In this document: piece after piece, positions 18,720 through 32,188 of the stretch | How positions within the stretch are numbered: position 1 is the first letter of the stretch | How the letters are laid out: each line of letters starts with the position of its first letter | Assembly (NCBI GenBank): GCA_035772735.1 | Contig: JASDFA010000003.1 | Coordinates: 124,363,001 to 124,427,000, forward strand | DNA from: Datura wrightii | Taxonomy: Eukaryota > Streptophyta > Magnoliopsida > Solanales > Solanaceae | Length of the DNA stretch: 64,000 bases | Reading direction: 5' to 3' | Notes under the pieces: generated by a model | What the model was told of the DNA's origin: nothing | The model's database searches: none | What the model saw: the letters and a program-made list of their open reading frames with translations, nothing else | Program-made: the position numbers and the translations under genes

Positions 18720-21210
18720 TCATTTACCACTTTCAGATAATGTAAAAATAAAAATTATCTCGTATAACATGTATTGTCACTAGGCCCATCGACACCTACT
18801 TTCAGGATATTACATTCTTTCCCCTTTAGAAATATTAATTCTCAAATGTAAATTAGACTTATGAGACTTAGTCTTTAGGAGTTGCTAGAAAATTTTTAAT
18901 AGTCTCCTCTATAATATGGACTATTCAGAAATATAAAACATAGAAAAGTGCAACCTTAACACCTCACAAGACAATATAAATAGTTAAATAGTATGTCTCA
19001 ACAAGTAAATACTCGAGCAAAATAACACGACAACACTAATAGGAAATTTGTGGCTCAGAAAGGTAGCTCACCTCAGCTGTCACAATCTAGGTTAACATGC
19101 TAGAATCTTGGAACTCGAAACAAGTGAGGGAATCTAGGTTTCATATTATCCTCAGCCTCCCAGGTCATTTTCTCAACATTCATGTTCCTCTACAGGACTT
19201 TCACAGAACCCATGTCTTTGGTCCTCAATCTACGGACCTGTTGATCTAATATCACAACTAGAGCTTCCTCATAGGAAAAACTCTTGTAAGAATTGAACAT
19301 CCTCAACTGGAAAGACTGGAGAAGGGTCTCTTATGCACTTTTATAATGCCGATACATGTAAATTGAATGAACAGACTGTAGCCTAAAGGTAATTCAAGCT
19401 CATATACTAATCGCCCTATCTTCAAGAGGATCTGGTATGGCCTAATGAATCTCAGGCTGAGCTTGCCCTTCTTTTCAAATCTCGTATAGAACTCCAAATC
19501 CTATCATTGCACATTAGAGTAAGATCTCTGGCTGCTTTGGGTTGCCATCTCGCCTTCAAATGAGATTAACCCATTCTATATCATAGTGTACTAAGTCGGG
19601 TCCAAACCTTGACTCACCTACCTCAAACCATCCAATGGGGAACCTACATTTTCGTCTCATATAAAGCCTCATAAGGAACCATCTTGATACTAGAATGATA
19701 GTTGTTGTTATATGCAAATTCAATAAGAGGCAAGTGATCATCCCAACTTTCTATGAAACCTAGCATGCATGCTCGTAATATATCCTCAAGCGTCTAAATC
19801 ATACTCATCCTGGTGATCTATTGGGGATGAAAAGATATATTAAGATTAGCTATGTACCAAACCTTTGTGGAATGACTTCCAGAAGTTAATTTTGAATTGC
19901 ACCCCTCTGTCAAAAATGATAGATACTAGGATACCATATCGTTTGACTATCTCTCCGATATAAAATTCGGTATAATCCTCCTTCATAAATGTAGTCTTGA
20001 CTGACAAGATAGAGGATGATTTTATTAGTATGTCAATAATTACCCAGACAAAGTCAAGCTTACATCATGCACGGGGTAATATTGTGACAAAATCCATATT
20101 AGTTGCCTCTCATTTCCACATGTTAATGGATATCTCCTGAGCTAACCCACTGGACTTTTGATGTTCAGCCTTTACCTGCTGGTAATTGGATCACTATGCC
20201 ACAAATTTGGCAATGTATTTCTTCATTCCATGCTACCAATAGTCCTCTTTAATATCATGGTTCATTTTTATCGACCCTAGGTGAAGATAATAAAGGAAAT
20301 AATATACTTTTATCATAATTTGTTGATGAAGCCCTCCTACATATGAAACATAGGGTCAATATCTAAATCACAAGACTCCACCTCCTAATATCTCAGAGGT
20401 CAATGATAATTCCTGTTAAGCCTTGTCTCTCAGCCGTACTAGGCTAGTATCTTCGTACTGTGGCTTTTTACTTCCATAACTAGAGGTGACGCTGTAGTAT
20501 TCTGAATTATAACCCCACTATCGTCTGAGTCCATCACCCAAACTCCCAAACTAGCCAACTAATGTAGTTTTCAAGCCAGCTCTCTCTTTTTAGGTCTCAT
20601 GTATGACAAGCTGATCATAGATTTGTGGCTGCTGGCATCGACTTCTAATTTTCCCTCCTTGGATGATGTAAAAATTACTCTATCATAGTATTTAAACAAT
20701 TTAAGTCAATTCTAAATCATGGGTCGAGTAATTTTTCTCGTGCTTCCTCAATTGCCTTGAAGCATATATAATCACCTCATCATGTTGCATCAGAACACAC
20801 CCCAACCCAATACCCGAAGCGTCATAATACACTAAATAGCCCTTTAAGCCTTTTGAAAAGGCTAATACTAGTGCAAATGTCAATCTATCTTTCAATTCAT
20901 AGAAGCTTTGCTCATAAGCTTCATTCCATTAGAACTTAGTTTCTTTCTGACTCAACTTTGTCAATGGTACTGATAATATAGAGAATCCTTCTATAATTCT
21001 TCTATAACACCCAACTAACCCTAGAAAAGTACAAACTTCAATCAGATTCATGGGTCTAGGCTAAGTCTTCACGACCTCAATTTTTTGCAAGTCAACCTAA
21101 ATACCCGCATTTGACATAACATGGCCCAAGAAAGCCACAGAGTTCAACTAGAATTTACACTTATAAAAGCTTCATATACAACTCACAATACCTAAGTACC
21201 TAGTGACAAA
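18720..21210 (-). mobile_element. Ty3 remnant G1: LTR end, PPT, integrase, RNase H
   Basis: A short LTR piece ends at 18814 (...ggatattaca), followed by the PPT complement ttctttcccctttag (18815-18829). The next 2.4 kb is collinear with the internal sequence of G2, running on the minus strand from partial RT (near 21200) through RNase H and integrase to the chromodomain-like end. Gag, protease, most of RT and the 5' LTR are absent. It breaks at about 21205, inside the RT region. Confidence 0.85.
19060..21200 (-). pseudogene. G1 pol remnant (RT end to integrase/chromodomain)
   Basis: Minus-strand order: an RT C-terminal trace (AFLGHVMSNAGI-like, 21080-21200); RNase H with ASGIGLGCVLMQHDEV and IYASRQLRKHEKNYSTHDLE (20701-20895); integrase traces at 19556-20280; the integrase tail KKGKLSLRFIRPYQIL (19303-19497); and a chromodomain-like end with VRRLRTKDMGSVKVL and EKMTWEAE (19060-19260). 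Chromodomain-bearing Ty3 elements (chromoviruses) use this region to target chromatin. Stops and shifts throughout make it non-functional. Confidence 0.85.
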
Positions 21211-21957
21211 AAGTGGAGGATCTAAAGGGTTTACATGAAGCAAGGTTACCCTATATATGTGAAGATTTATAATATAATGAGTTACTATTTGTTTCTCCAA
21301 AATTTTTAAAATGGATGTTAGAATTCAATCCGTTGCCTAAGACTCTGTAAATTTATACAATCACTGAAATTGAATTGAGGGTTAGTAATATAAATTGAAA
21401 CCAAAAAAGTGATTCACTATGGAAAATTTGGGTATTAATGTTAGGGTAATGAGCTTGTGGTTAAAAGAGTTTCAACGAGAAAATTATATGAAGCAAAGTG
21501 AAAATATTAGTAGGAATATGCATGTAGTAATTAATAATCTCTCTGAACTACTCTACGGGTTAATCCTATTGGATTCAGGGAAGGAATCAGGGTTACTTAC
21601 TTTTATTTGTGTAAATGTGAGAGTTTATCTAGTTTGTGGAGTTAGATGGCCTTTATTTTGTTGACTACTTAACTGTTATTTGATTATTTAATTAGATTTG
21701 TTTAAGCAAGTGTTTTCGGATCAAATCTCGCCACTACTTTAGTTTAGGGTACACCAACGATGTTGTTGAGTATATGTTCTTCCCATACTCAAACTACACT
21801 TGCTATACTTCTATGTGCAGATATATTCGTGAGTACTATGTGATTATGACAAGATGATTCTAGTTTTTCTATTTTGAGTTTAAGGTGAGCAGTTGGCCGA
21901 TCTGTGGCACCGAACTTTGATCCTATTTCATTATTAATTGTCTTTCTATTTCTAGTG
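21211..21957. other. Unassigned sequence between G1 and G2
   Basis: No family resemblance recognised. It contains an 81-codon open frame (21419-21664) without known motifs. The tail tgatcctatttcattatta up to 21957 and the phrase tatgtgcagatatattcg have the feel of retroelement LTR DNA, but I cannot place it. Confidence 0.35.
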
Positions 21958-24580
21958 TGTCACGCCCCACCCTAGGAGGCGTAACTGGCACCTAGTGCCA
22001 TATTGTGCCCTGAGCAAACTTAACTGAACATATACACTTCTAGTGCACACTAGAAGCATATAATCAAGAAAACAATCAAGTATATCTCTACTTAAAAAAG
22101 ACTTTGGTCGACAAGGCCACAATACTAACACCTGCACAGATAAAACTAAAAGTAAACATATATACAAGGGCCATTAAGGCCTCCAAACTACTCAGATAAA
22201 ATAATCGAGCTAACATGGATAACAATGTACTTTTATATAATTCCATTGTTTGCAAGCCTATAAGGAGTAAATACTTGGCCAGGACAGGGCCCCGACCTGC
22301 CCATAAGAACTATACAGCAAAAGGCAGGCAAACCTCTAAAGTATGACAACTCTGGAGGAGAGGAGCCAACCAATATGCTGAACCTAAACTGCTATTGGAG
22401 AGGTCTCTAAACCTGTCTGTCAAAACCTACAAGCAAGAGTGCAGCGCCCCTAGACTCAGGCGTCACTATAATAATCATTGAGTATGTAAGACAATAAAAA
22501 TAAGTTGGAACTAAACTGATAGTTAGAACGGAGTGTAAATAACTATAAGAATAAGAGACTAACTTGAAAGATCTTATTAAATTATACAGGAAACTAAATA
22601 GGCAATAGTCAAACAAGAACCTAACCTGGACCCCATAAGTTTTGAAGGTACAAACAACAAACAGTAACCTGCCCGAACCCCCATAAACCCTGGCAGGTAA
22701 ACCTCAATCTACGTATCCTTACTGGTAACACTGTAGCCCCGTAGGCAAGACGTAACTATATATTGAGCACACTTAGCTCCTATATCTCTATCTGTATTTT
22801 GAGCCTTCTAGGCTCCTGTAGCTGTATTTGATCCTTCTGGGCTCCTGTAACTGTACTTCGTGCACACAGGGCTCCACTAAGGGTCAGTAATACCAACTTA
22901 GGCATAAAGGAATTCTATAAGTTAATAGACATCAACATGGCTATTTAGGCCTCAATATAGTCTTTTCAGACATTTTATAGTTCTTATAAGCAAGGTATAA
23001 TCCCCATAGATAGGATACGCTTGATTATAGCCCTTCTAAGCAACCTGTGCATGGGCATCTGCATGAACAACCTAAGGGTTTTGACCTATATACTTAACAA
23101 CTGACAAGATAGACGATTACGGTGTCCTATAATATATTAAGCTATCAACAAGTAAGGCGGCCTTTAATTGCGACTTGTATGACAACCTGTACATTGTATG
23201 CAGTTATAAACAATAGGTACAACACCTTGATACTTACTACCAAAGTTCAATAGGCAGCCATGGTGCCACTACCCAAAGGTCAAACTACAATACTAAAATT
23301 CTATCTCTATAGGTGTTAGGATATGTCAAAGGCGAGCTTTATCGTATATTGGCATCATAAACGTGTAATCTTATTGCCAAACTGCTCGTTATGCTACTAA
23401 TCATGAAAAAAGAGTGTTAAACAGCTAGCCCCAAGCCCTTATGGCATTGGTAAGGTAGCAAGACATCAATAACTAATCTAAGAGACAACAATTCATATAA
23501 ATGACTCTTATGTCGCTTCTAATTGAAAGGCAAATAGGTAGACGTAGAAAATGTCCACAAAGGATACTTTTACCAAATTATTAGTTCAACTTCCAACAAC
23601 TAACCAAAAATAAGCAGCATAGTTATGAACACTACTATGATTGACAAAATGTTGTATTAACAATATGATGAAGAAAACTTGACGAAAAGAGTTTAGCCTT
23701 AAGATACCTTATTTCGGGACTTCTCTCTTATGTTGTGCTACCGATGTTTATCAATGAAAATTATTATATTTACTACTACAACTAAAGAATTTTACACTTG
23801 AATCCACTGATGAACTACTTCAATTTGTTAGATGTTGGAGAAGAATCAAGGATCGAATATAGAGAAAACAATTTGACGATCCTTTCTTATTTCCCCCCAT
23901 TTGGCAATCGACAAGCACGTCATATTCAATTCTTATTTGAAAAGATATTGTAAGGCAATAGTGAAAGAGGTTTGATGCAACCTTTATATACATAATTATA
24001 TATACACACACACCCAGCCATCGTATAAAATAATCCATATCAATAGCGGAGTATATGGTGGTTTTAATTGCTTATTGTCTTATCCATTACACCCATATAT
24101 GTAATAACACTTTTGTGATGTGGCTATCTTGTGAACCACAACCTTCAGCATTCTATCACCATATAGACCACTTTACCACATATATAATAGTATAAAACGT
24201 GGGCCAATATGCTTATAAGCATTAAGTGTATAAATGCTAACAATCTTAAATAAAGGTTATATAGGACATTCTTATTCATTGGTAAATATCACTTACACCA
24301 CTTGCTATAACTGCTGTCTTTAATTAAACTAGACCCACAATATTTTACATTTAGAGTTCATTTATATCTAATTTTTTGCTATAGATAAGATCAAGTAACT
24401 GGGATGTTACAGACTGTATCTCGGCCGCGTATCGATCTAGAAGTTGTTCAGCTTTAAATCTTAACATGTGATCATTGAGTGATTTGCATACCTAATAATA
24501 CATCCTTATAGTGGTACTAAGCACCCTTGTCCATATCTTTAAGGTACGAGTTTATTCCTTAAATTACATGGGGTATTACA
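21958..24580 (-). repeat. G2 3' LTR
   Basis: On the plus strand starts TGTCACGCCCCACC and ends GGGGTATTACA, so in element orientation it runs TGTAATACCCC to GTGACA. About 87% identical by eye with the first part of 39714-42039. Its last 200 bp (24345-24580) supply the uninterrupted version of the sequence into which S1 and C2 later inserted in the partner LTR. Confidence 0.92.
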
Positions 24581-24596
24581 TTCTTTCCTCCTTAGG
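24581..24596 (-). other. G2 polypurine tract
   Basis: On the minus strand CCTAAGGAGGAAAGAA abuts the 3' LTR. Confidence 0.85.
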
Positions 24597-24735
24597 AACA
24601 TTCGTCCTTGAATGTAACTTAGACTTACGAATTCAAATTTATAGGAGTGGTCGACCAATTTTGGTTTCCTCAGTAATATGGACTATCTGAAAACCTGAAA
24701 CACAAAAAAGTATAACCTAGATGTCTCACCAAATG

Positions 24736-27162
24736 TGTCACGACCTGAGTTCACACCCTGGACGAGACACGGTACTCAAAGTCACAAGTGACCCCAAGAA
24801 AACCTTGGTAGAGCATATTCTACTAAATACCGGTCTGCTGAGAATAATCATAAAAGAGTGGAAGCTGATAAAATAAATAATTGCTACTGAATAAATGACA
24901 AAATCTGAAAATAATATAAAAATCTAGCTGAATCTGTAAATATTGTCAGAAAGCCTTTTAAAAATGGACTAATGAGTTGCTGGGACAAGTCCCCATCTAA
25001 CTCTAATATATGCAACTAAATAAAACAAACAACTGGAAATGGAACTCTAGCCCTTGTCAGATGAGGACTCACCACTAAAACTACTGGAAATCGCCGAGTA
25101 GCTAGCTGTGGTGCTAAGGCAAGGTACATGAGCCTATATCATAAAATGATATAGCATAAAAAGAATGCATCAGTACTTTGAATGTACTGAGTATGCGAGA
25201 AGGAATTAAAACATACATATAATGAGTACTAGTAAGATGCACTGAAATACTGCAAAAGTAAATGGAAAACTGAAGAAACTGAACTGAACTGTAAATCATA
25301 ACTGAACTGGACTAAACTGTACTGTGTTGTACTGTGGGAAAGACTATAACGGACATGTAACCATGTGAGCTAAATATGGAGTCCGATGTATACCCCCCAT
25401 CGGAGAAGGCCCACTATACCTTGCTAGGGTATAGTAGCTGAACTGAGTGATCACTGTCCGGAGCCCATTCAGGCAAACAACCTATGATGGCAATGTAGTT
25501 CTGGGAACCTGGTTGTGTTGAACCCCGAACCACTCGGTGCTAAGTACTACTTCTATTGAAAACCCTAACTGTGTTTAACTCTGCTTATAACTCGAAAGTG
25601 ATATCCTAAGACTTAATTCTGAACTACTTATTTGAAAGTGTTCTAAAAGTCTAAGGACCTAGAAGAAACTATGTTCTAAGACTCATCAGAGATGTTTTAT
25701 TTGAAAGTGTCATAACAGTCTAAAGAACGACTAACAAGATGATAAACTGATATTACTAAGTTTACTAAGTTTTTGAAAGATTGATAATAGTCAAACTGAT
25801 TAGCTGACATTTCTGGAGAATACTAAGTATACTGAGTACTGATTGAGACTTTGATACTGAATATACCAAAATATTTTCTTCTATTTAATTATCTGTACTA
25901 ATCATTCATAACTCGAGCAAAATTTGCCATCACAAAATAACATTTTCTGTCTGAGTTCTAAATCATGCAAGTTTTACTTAGAGTCATGCTAAAGAACAAG
26001 ACTATGAAAGAAAACTAAATAAATAAAACTAGGGCATGAATCTCAGCTAAGAATAATCACGTAAAGTTGGGGAATTAACAAGATTAAGGAGTTCCTTATC
26101 TAACTGAAAACCCTAGCTTCAAATCTTCTGCAGGACTAGAATTTAGAAAGTTTTTTTTTCTGAAATTAATTTAGGACATAAAGATCAAAGAATACCCTTA
26201 TTGAATTCCCACATACCTAGAGTAGCAAAGAAGAAATTCTTGGAATCTGGAGAAGAAACGGAACCCTAGCCCTTGCCTTGAGAAGTTGTCTGAGTTTTAT
26301 ACGTATTGTTTCTGCAAGTTCTGGGAGAGAACGAGAGGAAGAAGTCGATCAACTCCCTAAATTCTCTTTAAACCGCACCTCAAATGATGTAGTTTAGGAA
26401 TTAGAATAAGTGCAAGTTACAAAATACCCCTGAAAGGAAGTCTGCAAAACTGCTCGTCGATATCCAACGGCTCATGCAACAGGGCATTGGTTGTGACCAC
26501 GACCCATTGGGACCAGTCATTGGTCCTGGGTCTGGAAATTTAGTTTCTGGACTTTGACCAACGGATGGATAGGATGACTAGTTAGGTGATACAACGGGTC
26601 GTTGAACCCTGTCATGGCCACTGGAATGGTTTTGGACAGACTCTGGGCTTCTCAGAATGTGTGAATAGCACGGCTCGTTAAAGAAACAACGGGTTGTCTT
26701 ACCCAGTTGTTGCCACTAAAGGAACTTGCATGGTTTCTACATCTCTCCCAATTAGCCGTACCAATGATCCATTAGACAATACAATGACTCATTGTATCCA
26801 CTCGTTGCTGCTGTTGTGCTCTTGCATGGTTTCTGATTCTCACCTAACAGTTTAATAGAATGGATTGTTGTTTCCTCCAACAAATCATCATTTGGCTAGT
26901 TGGTTATGGTAAATATTTAACAAGCTTTTGTATTGCTACCAACAACCAAAACAATGACTTATTACAAAAACCAATGGGTCGTTGTATCGCTCGTTGGACC
27001 TGGGGATGAAATCCTTCAGGGCAACTAACGACCATCCTAACGGGCCGTTGTTTCTAACAAGGACTCATTTGACGAGCTATCCTGAGACAATTTCTTTCTA
27101 GTTTCCTACTGGTTTTCACCCCAACTATAGGAATTAGCTTTAGGAACTTTTAGGGTGTTACA
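24736..27162 (-). repeat. G3 3' LTR
   Basis: Plus strand starts TGTCACGACCTGAG and ends TAGGGTGTTACA; element-orientation ends are TGTAACACCC and GGTCGTGACA. Contains degenerate cacgacccattggg-type motifs that match the palindromic motif clusters of S1 and S2. Confidence 0.93.
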
Positions 27163-27178
27163 ATATCTCCCCCTTGGG
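27163..27178 (-). other. G3 polypurine tract
   Basis: CCCAAGGGGGAGATAT on the minus strand, adjacent to the 3' LTR. Confidence 0.85.
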
Positions 27179-27399
27179 AAACATTCATTCTCGAATGAAG
27201 GCTAAGTAAGCTGAAAGATTGGGGAAGGAGTTGCAATCCTGAACTGAAGAATATAAGATGATTACTGAAGGAGTGGCCGACTCTGATCTAAGATAGACAC
27301 ATAACTCAGCTTATGCAACTAGGGGTGCACATTTAAACATGAATAAGACTGATGAGTATGGAACTAAATAGAGTACTGAGGAAGGAATTTGAAGGGAAT

Positions 27400-28804
27400 A
27401 AGTGAGGGTATTTAGCCATTATATCCACTTTTGCTTCTCATGTAGCTCCCTCAACTAGATGGTTCCTCCATAAAACCTTTACTAAAGTGACCTCCTTGTT
27501 TCTCAGCTTATGAAACTAACAGTCTAGGATTCGAACTGGAACTTCTTTGTAAGAGAGGTTGTCCTTTACACCAACACTCTTTAGAGGCCCTATTGAGGTC
27601 GGGTCACTGATGCATCTCTTCAGCAAGGACACATGGAATACTAGGTGCACCGATGCTAATCCGCAGGTAACTCCAGCTCATAAGCCACATTGCCAATTCA
27701 CCTCAAGATTCCTTAAGGGACAATATATCTGGGATTGAGATTTCCTTTCTTTCTGAACCTCATCAACCCTTCATAGGTGAAATCTTCAGGTATACCCAAT
27801 CGTCCATTGCAAACACTTCTTCTTACATCCACATACGATTTTTGTTGGCTTTGAGCTATTTTCAGCTGTTCCTTTATAAGTTAAACCTTTTGCAAGGCCT
27901 CATATATAGAATCGAGTCCTATCAAGGTAGCTTCACCAACCTCAAACCACCTTATAGGAGATCTGCACCTCCTACCATATAATTCCTCGAATGGGGCCAT
28001 CTGAATATTGGAGTGGTAGCTATTGTTGTATGCATACTCCATAAGAGGTAGATGATCATCCCAAATGCCCTTGAAAGAGATCACACAAGCCCTCAATATA
28101 TCTTCCAAAGTCTGAATCATCCGCTTTTAGCCTAGCCATACGTTTGTGGATGAAAAGCTATGCAGAGCTTGATCTTAGTAGCAAGTCCTTTCTGAAATGA
28201 CTTCTAAAAGTACAAGGTGAACTGAGTACACCTATCAGAAATGATGGATAGGGAAACCCCGTGAAGTCTAACTAACTCCCGAATGTACAGTCTAGTATAA
28301 TCCTCTGCTGAGTCTGTGGTCCTAACTGTAAAAAATGTGTTGACTTAGTCATCCAGTCTACAATCATCCAAATTTAGTTATGTTGTCAGTGAGCACGAGG
28401 AAAGCCTATGATGGAGTCCGTATTCATTTGTTCCCACTTCTAAGTAGGAATGCTAATGTCCTGAGTAATACCCCCGGTCTCAGATGTTCAACCTTGACCT
28501 GTTGGCAATTTGGACACTTAGCTATAAATTCTGCAATGTCTTTCTTCATGCCATTCCACCATTAGACTTCCCGTAGATCACGGTACATCTTGGTGGCACC
28601 TGGGTGGATGGAGTACCTGGTGCTGTGAGCTTCTGTTAGTATCCACTGCCTCAAATCGTCTACATCTGGAACACACAATCTGCCTTGATAATGGAGCACA
28701 CCATCTCCCTCTTTGGAGAGTGCTTGCACCTCTTTCCTTAGAACTACTTCCTTTAGCTTGAGCAAAATTGAGTCTTCATCCTGATTTGACTTCACCTCTA
28801 CCAC
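27400..28804 (-). pseudogene. G3 integrase and chromodomain-like end
   Basis: Zinc-binding region at 28562-28804 (YQGRLCVPDVDDLRQWI, TEAHSTRYSIHPGATKMY). Core end at 27881-28120 (DDHLPLMEYAYNNSYHSNI, FEELYGRRCRSP). C-terminal chromodomain-like part at about 27420-27640 (LSYKEVPVRILD, KLRNKEVTLVKVLWRNHL). The catalytic core centre (28130-28560) is interrupted by stops. The order is that of chromovirus integrases. Confidence 0.87.
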
Positions 28805-28825
28805 CAGGGAGGATTCTGACCCACT

Positions 28826-29480
28826 CTAGACTACAACTCCACCTTCCGTTGAGTCAACCAACTGGACCCCTAATCGAGCTAGTCTGTGAACATCTTTAGC
28901 TAGCTCTTTCTTACCATCGTCAACATGAGCAACAGTCCTCATAGAAAATCTGCTGAGGGAATCAGCCACTATGTTGGCCTTACCCGAGTGATACAAAATG
29001 CTCATCTCGTAGTCTTTCAACAACTCTAACCACCTTCTCTGATGCAGATTTAGGTCTTTTTGGATGAGCAAATACTGCAAACTCTTGTGATCAGTAAAAA
29101 CATTCACATGAACCCCTTAGAGATAGTGTCTCCAAATTTTCAAAGCGAACACTACCGCTGCCAGTTCAAGATCACGAGTTAGATAGTTCTTCTCATAAAC
29201 TTTGAGCTATCTGGAAGCGTAAGCTATATCTCTACCATGCTGCATTAGAACACAACCAAGGCAAACTCTGAAGGCATCACAATAGATCGAAAATTCATCT
29301 GAACCTTCTAGCAGAGTCAGAATTGGGGTTGTGGTAAGTCAAGTCTTCAACTCTTGAAAGCTCTTCTCACATGCATATGAATACTGAAACTTTACCTTTT
29401 TTTGAGTTAGTCTGGTCAAAGGAGAGGCAATGGAGGAGAATCCCTCTACAAACCACTTGTAATAACCAGCTAAGCCCAAG
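28826..29480 (-). pseudogene. G3 RNase H
   Basis: The open part 28826-29107 reads NVFTDHKSLQYLLIQKDLNL, WLELLKDYEMSILYHSGKAN and VADSLSR: the C-terminal RNase H segment with the DHKSLQ motif. The upstream part, 29110-29480, is broken by stops and shifts (SELLASRQLKVYEKNYLTRD-like reading near 29170-29260). It degrades RNA in the RNA-DNA hybrid in active elements. Confidence 0.85.
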
Positions 29481-29531
29481 AAACTCCTAATGTCTGATGG
29501 AGAAGTGGGTCTTGCCAGTCCTTGTCTGCTG

Positions 29532-30150
29532 CTATCTTTTGAGGATCCACCTGAATACCCTCTCTAGAGACCATATGGCCGAGGAGGCAACTGATTTTAG
29601 CCAAAATTCACACTTACTGAATTTGGTGAACAATTGGTAGTCCCTGAGAGCTTGCAACACTATCTTCAAGTGGTCTGCATGCTTCCCCTCTGTTCTGGAG
29701 TAAACTAGAATGTCATCTATAAAGACAATAACGAACATGTCCAGGTACGGCTTGAATACCCTATTCATCAGATCCATAAAAGCTACAAGAAAATTGGTTA
29801 GTCCAAAAGACATAATTACAAATTCGTAGTGACCATACTGAGTTTTGAATGCTGTTTTTGAAATGTCACATTCTCTGACCCTGAGCTGCTGGTATCCTGA
29901 TCTGAGGTCTATCTTGGAGAAACAACTAGCTCCTTGAAGTTGGTTAAACAATTCATCAATCCTTGGTAGGGGATACCTATTCTTGACTGTGACTTTGTTC
30001 AACTGATGGTAGTCGATTCATATTCTGAGTGTACCATCTTTCTCTCGCACGAATAGGACTGGAGCACCCCATGGAGAGATATTGGGTATGATGAAGCCCT
30101 TATACTAAAAGGTCTTTCAGCTATTCCTTCAATTCCTTAAGCTCAACTAA
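29532..30150 (-). pseudogene. G3 reverse transcriptase
   Basis: Open from 30002 to 29532: RIDELFNQLQGASCFSKIDL, RSGYQQLRV, TAFKTQYGHYEF and catalytic VIVFIDDILVYSRTEG with both aspartates. The N-terminal part (ISPWGAPVLFVREKDGTLRI, 30010-30100) is cut off by an in-frame stop. A frame change follows CEFWLKSVA at about 29570. Confidence 0.9.
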
Positions 30151-30212
30151 AGCCATTCTATAAGGAGGAATAGAGATAGGCGGGGTATCTGGAAGTAGGT
30201 CTATGTCGAAGT

Positions 30213-30764
30213 TTATTTTCTGCTCGTGAGGGACTTTGGGGAGATCTTCAGAAACACATTAGGAAACTTACTTACAATTGAAACTGACTGAAGTATTGGG
30301 GTCTCGGAACTAGAATCTTCGACCCTAACCAGGTGGTAGATGTACCCCTTAGCGATCATCTTCCTAGCTTTAAGGTATAATATGAAACATCCCTTCGGCA
30401 CTGAAGTACTATCCTTCCACTCTAGGACAGGTCCATTAGGAAACTGAAACCTAACAACCCTGGTTATGCAGTCAACTGAAGCATAACAAGAATGCATCCA
30501 GTCCATACCAAGAATAAGGTTGAAGTCGACCATGTCTAGATCTACTAGATCAACTGAGGTGACCTTATGCAACACGGAGAATAGACAATCCTTATACACC
30601 TGGCTAGCTCTAACTGACTCACCAATTGGAATAGAGACTGAAAATGGCTCTGAGAAGATTTCTGGGCTTATATAAAATTGGATAGTAATGTAAGGGGTCA
30701 CAAAGGAAAGTGTGACTCCTGAATCTAGTAAAGCGTACACATCTATCTGAAAGAGACTTAACAT
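30213..30764 (-). pseudogene. G3 protease and linker
   Basis: A 183-codon open segment with the active-site loop YALLDSGVTLSFVTP (DSG retained, the next Ala is Val), PIGESVRASQVYKDC and the flap/helix motif NLILGMDWMHSCYASVDC. The C-terminal linker includes KGCFILYLKARKMIAKGYIY and FPNVF before RT. This is the longest clean domain of G3, but it is separated from gag and RT by stops. Confidence 0.88.
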
Positions 30765-30837
30765 ATCAGTCGCTACGTCAAGTGATTTCTCATGGTCCTG
30801 ATGAGAGGATAAAGCATAAAAGCAGTTTTGGCACTAA

Positions 30838-31971
30838 TCACCACCTGTACCCGAGGTAGTACCCTACTGAGCTGGATGACCTAGTGGAGTTACTGACGTG
30901 GTGGACTGGGCCTTTCCCTGTCCTGCTGACGGGCAATCTCTTAATCTGTAACCTAGCTGGCCATAGCCAAAGCAACCATCCTTGCCTAAACGACACTCCC
31001 CGGATGGTTCTTGCCAAACCTAGGACATGTTGGAAAAGTGCAACTATTGGAGACATGGTTCTGGGATTGGGAGTCTGATATTCCACCCCTCCTATTCTTA
31101 TGGGGCTTGGAAGATGGAGCACTAGCTGAAGAGGGTGCTGGAGGCCTCTATTGCTGCTGCTAGGGGAGACTATCATCGCCTGGCCTCTGCTGGGAATACT
31201 CAAACTAACCTGTTCTGGCCCTTCTACTCTCCCTCTATATCTCCTTCAACTTCTCTGCCTCTATTTACTATGCATTAATGATGAGACTGGAGAGGTCTAT
31301 GTCTTTGATAAGCATGGCCGTCCTAGATTCCTTGACCACCAACTTTGAGACTCCATTAATGAACTTATGCATGCGAGCCCTCGGCTCAGCAACCATTTCA
31401 GAGCATATCTCCACAGCTGAGTGAACTTTAGTGTGTACTTTTGCACTTTCATATTGTTCTTCCTCAGGTTCATATATTCAGCAGACTTAGCTTCCCTTAA
31501 CTCCTGGGGAAAGAACCAATCCAAAAATGCTATAACGAACTCATTCCATTCCATCGAAACCATACCATTCTGCCTTCTCTCCTTCCATTACTTGTACCAA
31601 ATATGAGCCATCCCTTTCAACTGGTAGGCAGCAAAATCAGCACTCTTTGTAGAGGTAACACCCATGACTTGGGTGATCTTCTATATCTCATCAAAAAATT
31701 CCTTTGGGTCCTCCACTACTTTAGACCCGTGAAATGCTAGGGGATTCATCCGAGTGAAATCCTGGACTCTGATAGCAGCTGCAGACCCATATGTATTAAC
31801 TGGTACCATGACGTGCTAATTAACCTGGTTGGTCATGGCTTGGGCCAGCATCTGAATAGCAGCCCAAAATTCTGCAATGGACACCTTGTCATCCTGAGGA
31901 GCTACGGGAGCTGGTGGGGCTGGTCAGTTAGCATTTTCGGTCCACCTTCTGTTTTCCTTTTTTGGAGGCAT
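30838..31971 (-). pseudogene. G3 gag
   Basis: Starts MPPKKENRRWTENAN (ATG complement at 31969-31971), followed by in-frame stops after NAN, VN, DEI and WYK. The capsid block at 31297-31563 has EWNEFVIAFLDWFFPQELRE and MNLRKNNMKVQKYTLKFTQL. The zinc knuckle at about 30950-31010 reads CFGYGQLGY and then DC, so the second Cys and the His are both Tyr. Non-functional. Confidence 0.87.
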
Positions 31972-32172
31972 TGTTAATTGAAAAGGTTAAAGCACAAGTT
32001 AGGAGAATAATTTTAGAGATTAAACTCTATGAACAATAAGAATCATGAAAAAAAGGGTATTTTACTAAAAACTCCTTATAGCCTCCCCTCATAAATTTGG
32101 CGCACTTCACACCCATGAAAAGGACTCTACATGACAAGACTTTTAGAAATTATAGGATACTCTAAATGTGGT

Positions 32173-32184
32173 GCTTTGATAGCA
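32173..32184 (-). other. G3 primer binding site, mutated
   Basis: Minus strand TGCTATCAAAGC, two changes from the initiator tRNA-Met site TGGTATCAGAGC and four bases from the LTR. The position and remaining matches identify it. Confidence 0.7.
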
Positions 32185-32188
32185 AGTT

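Noticed and set aside
21419..21664. 81-codon open frame as a host gene
   Set aside because: No recognised domain, no splice context and AT-rich chance composition between retroelements.
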